Origin: UBA6663 sp044226485
GTDB taxonomy: Bacteria; Chloroflexota; Anaerolineae; Anaerolineales; UBA6663
Reading direction: 5' to 3'
Length of the DNA stretch: 64,000 nucleotides
Assembly: GCA_044226485.1 (NCBI GenBank)
Contig: JBGAGY010000004.1
Location: 186,001-250,000 of the forward strand
Shown: positions 58,516-64,000 of the stretch, one piece after another
Layout of the letters: the number at the start of each line of letters is the position of its first letter
How positions within the stretch are numbered: the first letter of the stretch is position 1
The notes under the pieces: generated by a model
What the model saw: only the letters and a program-made list of their open reading frames with translations
Databases searched by the model: none
What the model was told of the DNA's origin: nothing
Made by a program: the position numbers and the translations under genes

Positions 58516-59508
58516 ATGCGCCGATCCAAACTGCCTGCCAATTGGGGTTTCGTTGCCGTCGGGCTGACGCTGTTCAGCGCCCTCATGTTCACCGGCCGGG
58601 TGTTGCCGGCGTCTGGCTGGCGCGGGCCCGAGCCCAAGGATCTCGGTCAGGGTTCGTCAAGTCGGATCGTGTTGCCGATCATCATGCGCTACACGAACTG
58701 GCAGCCGTGGTTGAATCGGATCAATGCCATTCGCGAATCCGCAGCGTTGCCGTTGATCGGCTCAAACGTCGATTGGTCAGCCGGCGCTGCGGCGCATGCG
58801 CGCTACATCGTCAACACGAGCACGCTCCTGCCCTACGAGGACGCGCTTTCGCCGCACTACACGCCCGAGGGCAACCTGGCGGCTACCTTCAGCCTGCAAC
58901 TCGGCCAGACCACGCAGAACTACACCGACCTTCAGGCGATCGATTTCTGGATCCGCAGCCCCTTCCAGGCGCTGAGCCTGCTCGACCCACAATGGAGCGA
59001 GACCGGGTTCGGCAGCTATCGTGACCCCAATGGTGGGCTGTATGACATGGCCGCCGTGCTGGATGTTGTGCGCGGCTTCCAACCGACGCCGGCGGTCACG
59101 CTGCCGGTCTACTGGCCGGGCAATGGTTCGACTCTGGCGCTCAAGGACTACTCGGGCGCCGACAACCCCGATCCGCTGCTCTTCCCGAACTGCGCCAACG
59201 CGCGCGGCCTGCCGATCATCCTCCAGGTCGGGCTTGGCGACGCGGCCGTCAGCCTGACGGGCAGCACGCCCACGATCATCAGGCTCAACGGCAACCCGAT
59301 CAACCACTGCGCCTTCACCGAATCGGAATTCACGATCCCGAGCGATCAAGACGCCACGGAAGCCGGGCGCCTGCTCCTCAATCAGCGCGACGCCGTCGTC
59401 ATGATGCCGACCTCGCCGCTCACGCCCGGCTCCTATACGGTGACGGTGACCATCCTCGTCAACAACGTCCAGCGGACGTACAACTGGTCGTTCACGATCG
59501 TGAACTGA
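58516..59508 (+). CDS. Secreted CAP/SCP-domain protein
   Basis: A 330-residue protein with an N-terminal signal or anchor (FVAVGLTLFSALMFTGRVLP). A CAP domain covers about 60-200: LNRINAIRESAALPLIGSNV, AAAHARYIVNTSTL, PEGNLAATFSL and a final DPQWSETGFGSYRDPNGGLY. The family (YkwD-like) is linked to cell-wall or lipid binding. A C-terminal Ig-like strand-rich region ends in TYNWSFTIVN. Its 3' end overlaps the convergent fabF-like gene by 17 bp. Confidence 0.87.
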   Translation: MRRSKLPANWGFVAVGLTLFSALMFTGRVLPASGWRGPEPKDLGQGSSSRIVLPIIMRYTNWQPWLNRINAIRESAALPLIGSNVDWSAGAAAHARYIVNTSTLLPYEDALSPHYTPEGNLAATFSLQLGQTTQNYTDLQAIDFWIRSPFQALSLLDPQWSETGFGSYRDPNGGLYDMAAVLDVVRGFQPTPAVTLPVYWPGNGSTLALKDYSGADNPDPLLFPNCANARGLPIILQVGLGDAAVSLTGSTPTIIRLNGNPINHCAFTESEFTIPSDQDATEAGRLLLNQRDAVVMMPTSPLTPGSYTVTVTILVNNVQRTYNWSFTIVN

Positions 59509-60790
59509 ACCGAAAACAAAGCGGCGGCGGACCGAACGGGTCCATGCGCCCGAGCACCAGCACGGTGTTGTGCCCACCAAAGCCGAAGGCCGTCGTCAAA
59601 GCGAAGTCCATGTTCACGCGCCGCGCCCCTTCGGGCACCACGTCGAGGACGCAAGCCGGATCAGGAGTGGCGCGATTGATCGTGGGCGGCACGATCTGGT
59701 CGCGCAAGGCCAACGCCGTCCAGATCGTTTCAACGGCGCCGGCCGCGCCGAGCAGATGGCCTGTCGTCGACTTGGTCGCGCTGACCGGGATGTCCGCCAG
59801 CCGTCGCCCGAACACGTCGGCCAGAGCGCGAGCCTCAACCGGATCGCCGCTGGGTGTCCCGGTGGCGTGGGCATTCACGTGCCCGATCCTGTCAGCGTCA
59901 AGGTCGGCCTTGATCAGCGCTCGCCGGATCGCGCGAACGGCGCCGGCCCCGGAAAAATCGGCGTGAGTGAAGTGCTGGGCGTCGGCCGTGGAAGCGTAAG
60001 CCAGCACCTCGGCCATCGACGGTGCGCCGCGGCGCTCGGCATGCGCCAGGGTCTCGAGCACCACGACACCGGCGCCTTCGCTCAACACGAAGCCGTCGCG
60101 CGCCGAGTCGAACGGTCGGCTGGCCTCACGCGGCGCCTCGTTGCGATGGGAGAGCGCGCCGAGCTGGTCGAAGCCCGCGATGCCGAGCGGCGTCACGGCC
60201 GCTTCCGCCCCACCCGCCAGCATCACCTCGGCGTCACCGCGTCTGAGGATCTCGACGGATTCGCCGATGGCATCGACGCCCGTTGAGCAGGCCGAGGCCA
60301 GGCCGAAGTTGGGGCCGCGCGCGCCGAAGCGAATCGCGACCTGCACCGAAGCCGAATCGACAGTGATCATCGGGATCAGGAGCGGGCTGATGCGACCTGG
60401 GCCCTGCTGGTCCATGACCCGCTGCTGCGTCGTATACGTCCAGATGCCGGCGGCGCCGGAACCGATCAACACGCCGACCTGATCGGCGTCGGCGTTCTCG
60501 CCCGGGCGCAGCCGCGCCTGGTCGACCGCCTGCTGGGCGGCCGCCAACGCGAATTGCACATTGCGGTCGGCACGTCGCGCCTCCTTGGCCGACATGACCA
60601 TGAGAGGGTCGAAGCCCCAGGCCTCACCCGCGATCTTGACGCCGAAAGGCGTCGTGTCGAAGAGCGTGATCGGGCCGATGCCCGAGCAGCCGCCCAGGAC
60701 GTTGCTCCAGGCGCTCTCGACGGTCAGGCCAACCGGCGAGATGATGCCCATACCCGTGATGACGACTCGTTGAGTCGCGTCAGACAACAT
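59492..60790 (-). CDS. fabF: 3-oxoacyl-ACP synthase II (KAS II)
   Basis: A 432-residue condensing enzyme. N-terminus RVVITGMGIISPVGLTVESA, active-site Cys in FGLASACSTGVDAIGESVE, His in VNAHATGTPSGDPVEARALA, Lys-containing TKSTTGHLLGAAGAVETIW and C-terminal TTAFGFGGHNTVLVLGR. It elongates acyl-ACP with malonyl-ACP. About 20 residues after the normal end (PFGPPPLCFRFSSRS) are unconserved and are encoded across the overlap with the convergent CAP gene. It stands alone, away from other fab genes. Confidence 0.94.
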   Translation of the reverse strand: MLSDATQRVVITGMGIISPVGLTVESAWSNVLGGCSGIGPITLFDTTPFGVKIAGEAWGFDPLMVMSAKEARRADRNVQFALAAAQQAVDQARLRPGENADADQVGVLIGSGAAGIWTYTTQQRVMDQQGPGRISPLLIPMITVDSASVQVAIRFGARGPNFGLASACSTGVDAIGESVEILRRGDAEVMLAGGAEAAVTPLGIAGFDQLGALSHRNEAPREASRPFDSARDGFVLSEGAGVVVLETLAHAERRGAPSMAEVLAYASTADAQHFTHADFSGAGAVRAIRRALIKADLDADRIGHVNAHATGTPSGDPVEARALADVFGRRLADIPVSATKSTTGHLLGAAGAVETIWTALALRDQIVPPTINRATPDPACVLDVVPEGARRVNMDFALTTAFGFGGHNTVLVLGRMDPFGPPPLCFRFSSRS

Positions 60791-60888
60791 GGGTAGATTT
60801 TATGCAAACGCACGGGCTCCGCGGCGGACGATCGCGATATTTGGGTGGAATTTACGGGGTTCGAAGGCCGGTGCCCGTCACCGACCTG

Positions 60889-61320
60889 CTACCAGACGTA
60901 CGGCAGGATCCGTTTGGTGAGGCTGGCATAGGCAGCATATCCGTCGAAATGCTCGCGCAAGAACTGTTCTTCAGACAGGATCCGGATGCCGATTGTGATC
61001 CCGGCCACGACGGCGAGCAACGCCGTCAGGAGCGACAGGTGCCCAACAGCACTGCTGACGACCAGGAGCATGGCGGCGGCATACATGGGATGCCGGATCA
61101 CTCGGTACGGGCCGTTCGAGAGGAGCGGTCCGGGCCTCGGCTCCGCCTGGATGCTGAACTGCCCGGCCTGAAAAGAACGCCTCGCCCATATGGCCAGCGC
61201 TACAGCCAGGATCTGGCCGGCGATCACCCAGGGCGACGTTGAGACGAAGTTGCCGGTTACGACAAGGATCAGCAGCACAACGATCACGATGGGCAACGCC
61301 AGTCGTGCGATAGGTTTCAT
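60889..61320 (-). CDS. ICMT/PEMT-like membrane methyltransferase
   Basis: A 143-residue, four-helix protein of the isoprenylcysteine carboxyl methyltransferase family: LLSNGPYRVIRHPMYAAAML and the C-terminal SEEQFLREHFDGYAAYASLT with the RILPYVW end. These motifs bind SAM and a lipophilic substrate (isoprenylated thiol, phospholipid or similar). It is divergent from a TetR regulator gene and shares the operator region, so it is probably the regulated target. Confidence 0.88.
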   Translation of the reverse strand: MKPIARLALPIVIVVLLILVVTGNFVSTSPWVIAGQILAVALAIWARRSFQAGQFSIQAEPRPGPLLSNGPYRVIRHPMYAAAMLLVVSSAVGHLSLLTALLAVVAGITIGIRILSEEQFLREHFDGYAAYASLTKRILPYVW

Positions 61321-61388
61321 ACCGACCTCCAGGGGGACCAGATGGCCCTCACGAGATAGTGACAGGGCCTTGTGGCTTATGGCCGGGC

Positions 61389-61394
61389 TATAAT
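61389..61394 (+). promoter_or_regulatory. Candidate -10 box in the TetR/ICMT divergent region
   Basis: A perfect TATAAT just before the operator palindrome. A matching -35 at 17 bp is poor (GGCCTT), so strength is uncertain. The operator begins seven bases downstream. Confidence 0.45.
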
Positions 61395-61400
61395 GTGGTC

Positions 61401-61425
61401 AGTGTGTATTTATAAAATACACACT
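61401..61425. promoter_or_regulatory. TetR-type operator palindrome
   Basis: A 25-bp near-perfect palindrome: half-sites AGTGTGTATTT and AAATACACACT mirror each other, with only the innermost base pair mismatched around a central T. It lies in the 156-bp region between the ICMT-like gene and the TetR gene, the expected place for an operator shared by both. Confidence 0.85.
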
Positions 61426-61476
61426 TTATTGGATACAGCAATAGTATATCTAATTTGAGCTGGAGTCAACCGGACG

Positions 61477-62178
61477 ATGGCACACACAACCAAACCAAAG
61501 CGGGCGTACAACGCATCCCGACGTCAGGCTCAGGCGGCCGAGACGCGACGGTTGATCGTCGAGGCGGCTCAGAAGCTTTTCACCGCCAGGGGATACGCCG
61601 GGACGACAATCCAGGCCGTCGCGGACGAAGCGGGCGTTTCCTCCGAGACCATCTATGCCGTATTCGGCAGCAAACGCGCGATCCTGACGCGCTGGCTGGA
61701 GATCGCCGTCGGAGGTGACGAGCGGCCCCTCTCCGTGCTGGATCGAGAACAGCCCCAGTCGGTCCGACGCGATCAGGATCAGCGCAGCCAGATTCGAAGC
61801 TTCGCCATGGGCATCCGGGCGATCATGGAGCGAGTCAGCCCGGTGTTTGACGTGATGCGAGTGGCAGCCAAAACCGAGCCCGACATCGCCACCCTGCTCC
61901 AGCGCACCCTTGACGAACGTCTCAGCAATCTAGGTCAATTCGTCGGCTGGTTGGCGGAGAACGGCCCGTTGCGCAGCGGCCTCGACTCGGGCACCGCCGC
62001 CGAATCGATCTGGGCGCTCACGAGCGCTGAAATGCATCGGCTGTTGACGGTCGATCGAGGCTGGTCAGGGGACCGATACGAACAGTGGCTGAGCGACATC
62101 CTTGAACAATATCTGCTGCCGGCGCCACGGCAGGGGAGAAGCGGCTCCCCCGCCCCATCCCGCAAGCGTGCGCTATGA
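61477..62178 (+). CDS. TetR-family transcriptional regulator
   Basis: A 233-residue regulator. N-terminal helix-turn-helix: ETRRLIVEAAQKLFTARGYA, TTIQAVADEAGVSSETIYAV and FGSKRAILTRWLE. A ligand-binding helical domain follows, with a polar 40-residue linker (LDREQPQSVRRDQDQRSQIR). The divergent ICMT-like gene and the palindrome at 61401 suggest it represses that gene and itself; the inducer is unknown. Confidence 0.94.
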   Translation: MAHTTKPKRAYNASRRQAQAAETRRLIVEAAQKLFTARGYAGTTIQAVADEAGVSSETIYAVFGSKRAILTRWLEIAVGGDERPLSVLDREQPQSVRRDQDQRSQIRSFAMGIRAIMERVSPVFDVMRVAAKTEPDIATLLQRTLDERLSNLGQFVGWLAENGPLRSGLDSGTAAESIWALTSAEMHRLLTVDRGWSGDRYEQWLSDILEQYLLPAPRQGRSGSPAPSRKRAL

Positions 62179-62220
62179 CGCAGGCACTCCCATCGTCGCT
62201 TTGGCGGGGCGCGCACCGGG

Positions 62221-63093
62221 TTACGCGGGGGTCAGGCGACGGCGGACGACGGCGTCGGTCATGCGAGCCACCCGGCTGATGAGCGCCACGTCGTGGACCC
62301 TGACGATGTCGGCGCCGCGATCGATGCACAGGGCGACGACTGCCGCCGTCCCTTCAGCGCGCTGATCCGGCGGGAGATCGAGCGTGTAACCGATAAATGA
62401 TTTGCGCGAGGGGCCGGCCAGCACCGGGTATCCGAGCGAGCGAAACGCGTCGAAGCGCGAGACGAGCTCGAGGTTCTGCTCCACGGTCTTTCCGAAACCG
62501 ATGCCAGGGTCGAGGATGATCCGGTCGTCGGCGATGCCGGCCGCCTTGGCCAGCGCGACCGACTCGCGCAACTCCATGAGCACGTCGCCGATCAAGTCAG
62601 CGTAGTTCACGCCGACATAGCGTCCGCCCAGTCGCGCTTCCTGTACGGCATCCCGCGGCTTGCTGCGGTTGTGCATCAACACGACGTACGCGCCGCTCGA
62701 GGCCACGACCGAACCCATCTGTGGATCCATGCGCAGGCCCCAGACGTCGTTGACCATCGTCGCCCCGACGGCGAGCGCCTCGCGTGCGACTTCAGCTTTG
62801 TACGTGTCGATTGAGATCGGGGCCTCGACGCGGCGGCTCAGCGCCGCGACGACCGGGACCACGCGCTCCAGTTCTTGATCGAGGTCGACCGGGCTGCCCC
62901 CGGGCCGCGTGCTCTCGCCGCCGACATCGAGGATATGGGCGCCCGCCGCCAGCATGGCCTCGGCCTGTTTGACTGCGGCCTCGACGCGGGCTTCGCCTTG
63001 CAGCAGGCCGTCGCCCGAAAACGAATCCGGAGTGACGTTGATGATGCCCATCACGTACGTGCGGGCGCCCCACTCGAACACCGGCATCGTCAC
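62221..63093 (-). CDS. folP: Dihydropteroate synthase
   Basis: A 290-residue enzyme with YVMGIINVTPDSFSGDG, HILDVGGESTRPGG, ISIDTYKAEVAREALAVGA, MVNDVWGLRMDPQM, YVVLMHNRSKPR and LAGPSRKSFIGYTLDL. It condenses dihydropterin pyrophosphate with p-aminobenzoate. Its start overlaps the folK stop in an ATGA. Normal length. Confidence 0.97.
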   Translation of the reverse strand: MTMPVFEWGARTYVMGIINVTPDSFSGDGLLQGEARVEAAVKQAEAMLAAGAHILDVGGESTRPGGSPVDLDQELERVVPVVAALSRRVEAPISIDTYKAEVAREALAVGATMVNDVWGLRMDPQMGSVVASSGAYVVLMHNRSKPRDAVQEARLGGRYVGVNYADLIGDVLMELRESVALAKAAGIADDRIILDPGIGFGKTVEQNLELVSRFDAFRSLGYPVLAGPSRKSFIGYTLDLPPDQRAEGTAAVVALCIDRGADIVRVHDVALISRVARMTDAVVRRRLTPA

Positions 63094-63617
63094 GCGGCGT
63101 CCTCCGCGTCAAGATCCAGTGCCGCGAGCGGCCCGCGCGACCAGGCCTGCGAGGAGACGTCGCCCAGCGAATTCAACAGTTCGGCGACGGTCTGGTGATG
63201 GCCGGGGACCATCAGGCCAGGCGCGATCTCGGCGAGCGGGGCCAGCACAAACGCGCGCTCGGCCAGGCGCGGATGCGGTACTGTGAGGTCAGGCGTGTCC
63301 ATGATCACGTCGTCGAAGATCAGGATGTCGACGTCGATGGCGCGAGCGCCGTAACGAGTTCCAGGTCGTCGACCCAGTTCGTTTTCGATCGCCTTGATCA
63401 CGCGCAGCAGCGCATACGGCCCCAGATTGGTCTCGGCCGTCAGGGCCATGTTATAGAAGCGCGGCTGGTCGAGCACATACACGGGCTCGGTCTCATACAC
63501 CGACGACAAAGCTGTCACAGCGACCATGTCGTTCAGGGCCGCGACGGCTCGACGCAGGGTCTCTGCTCGGTGCCCCAGATTGGCGCCCAGGGCCAAATAC
63601 GCTGTCGCTGTCTGCAT
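63090..63617 (-). CDS. folK: 2-amino-4-hydroxy-6-hydroxymethyldihydropteridine pyrophosphokinase
   Basis: A 175-residue HPPK: YLALGANLGHRAETLRRAVA, SSVYETEPVYVLDQPRFYNM, LLRVIKAIENELGRRPG, YGARAIDVDILIFDDVIMDT and VPHPRLAERAFVLAPLAEIA. It activates the pterin for FolP. No folB lies between; a 6-pyruvoyl-tetrahydropterin-synthase-like gene sits just upstream instead. Overlaps folP by four bases. Confidence 0.97.
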   Translation of the reverse strand: MQTATAYLALGANLGHRAETLRRAVAALNDMVAVTALSSVYETEPVYVLDQPRFYNMALTAETNLGPYALLRVIKAIENELGRRPGTRYGARAIDVDILIFDDVIMDTPDLTVPHPRLAERAFVLAPLAEIAPGLMVPGHHQTVAELLNSLGDVSSQAWSRGPLAALDLDAEDAA

Positions 63618-63717
63618 GTCTTCATTGTGCCATTTTTCCAGCCGAATGGCGAGCGCGAAGAAGCGCGGGAACTCGGAGGCTCTGCGACAAGTGGCCTGCG
63701 GTCCTAGTTAAACACAA

Positions 63718-63779
63718 AGGACGAAGGTTGAAAGGCCACTCAACCTCCGTCCTGCATCGTTCGTGCTTCGTCCTGCCTA
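63718..63779. repeat. GGACGAAGG-type inverted repeat before folK
   Basis: AGGACGAAGGTTGA (63718-63731) and TCAACCTCCGTCCT (63740-63753) pair with one mismatch; further gcatcgttcgtgcttcgtcc words follow up to CTA, which is the reverse-strand TAG stop of the upstream pterin-synthase gene. Confidence 0.75.
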
Positions 63780-64000
63780 CAATTCAATCCGACAAAACGC
63801 CGTCTGTCCGACCGTCTCTTCGACTTCGACCTCGAGGGCCAAGAGGCCGGCGGCCCGCTCGCCCAGCGCGGCCTTGACCTCGCCGGCGATCCACTGGGCC
63901 AGCAACTCGGCCGTCGTGTTGGCGATCGGCAGCAGGACGCAATCCTCATGCGGGAAGACGTAGCGGCGCTCGCGGAAGTGGACCTGGACTTCACGGCCGT
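63777..64000 (-). CDS. 6-pyruvoyl-tetrahydropterin synthase / QueD-like protein, C-terminal part
   Basis: A partial gene entering from the right edge; about 74 residues are visible. HEDCVLLPIANTTAELLAQW, IAGEVKAALGERAAGLLALE and VEVEETVGQTAFCRIEL correspond to the catalytic end of the PTPS/QueD fold, with the substrate-binding Glu in VEETVGQTAF. Next to folK and folP it may be a PTPS-III type that bypasses FolB, or QueD. The deciding N-terminal motif lies outside the window. Confidence 0.82.
   Translation of the reverse strand, partial: GREVQVHFRERRYVFPHEDCVLLPIANTTAELLAQWIAGEVKAALGERAAGLLALEVEVEETVGQTAFCRIEL

Overview
The window is GC-rich bacterial chromosome with dense genes on both strands, many ATGA-type overlaps and no phage, insertion sequence, CRISPR array or rRNA operon that I can see. 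The style points to Chloroflexota, probably an Anaerolineae-like lineage. The reasons are numerous lipoproteins with Pro/Thr- or Ala/Thr-rich linkers, TolB-like and BNR beta-propellers, a dense set of DinB/VOC/SRPBCC small proteins, and abundant intergenic palindromes built from short repeated words. This placement is inference from style; no taxonomic marker was compared.

Layout. 1-1000: start of the division/cell-wall cluster (rsmH fragment, mraZ) behind a sigma70-type promoter with a 10-bp-phased MraZ operator. 1.1-5.8 kb: MacAB-like tripartite export operon (ATPase, FtsX permease, HlyD lipoprotein). 5.8-6.5 kb: gene-free block of 59-bp tandem repeats between two palindromes. 6.5-11.1 kb: TolB-like lipoprotein, OmpR/PhoR two-component pair, NodB-type deacetylase lipoprotein. 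11.2-11.6 kb: RNase P RNA. 11.7-15.2 kb: RsbV/RsbU-RsbW partner-switch module with a response regulator and a phosphatidylcholine-synthase-like enzyme. 15.4-19.6 kb: malate synthase, AAA ATPase with a TipA-like MerR regulator, small kinase. 19.7-21.4 kb: an unrecognised trio (lipoprotein with an in-frame amber codon, a GIDDTDN/TiaS-like protein and a membrane protein). 22-28.2 kb: methyltransferase, small membrane protein, cystathionine gamma-synthase, then a sugar-phosphate cluster (BadF-type kinase, two mannose-6-phosphate isomerase-like proteins, cupin glucose-6-phosphate isomerase). 28.5-33.1 kb: NUDIX hydrolase, TolB-like propeller, LytM peptidase. 33.2-40.3 kb: NarL-type two-component pair, BNR propeller, dihaem cytochrome c, membrane proteins. 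40.7-45.6 kb: GH36 alpha-galactosidase, SDR, recA. 45.8-53.3 kb: island of DinB, VOC, SRPBCC, LLM and DUF1801 proteins including two multidomain fusions and a BNR-propeller/MoaD-like pair. 53.6-64 kb: duplicated-domain lipoprotein, AlkD-like HEAT protein, barnase/barstar pair, acyl-CoA ligase, CAP-domain protein, FabF, ICMT-like methyltransferase, TetR regulator with a clear operator, and folP-folK-PTPS.

The most unusual signal is not a gene. Several families of word-built palindromes (AGTCGTC-, GAAGGGCG-, CGCGGAT- and CACGAATT-type) sit between genes. In about a dozen cases the first triplet of the element is itself the stop codon of the adjoining gene. Twice (33116-33173 and 52831-52916) one palindrome supplies the stop codons of both convergent neighbours. 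This could be a genome-shaping element family acting at gene ends, and it is the main thing here worth following up.
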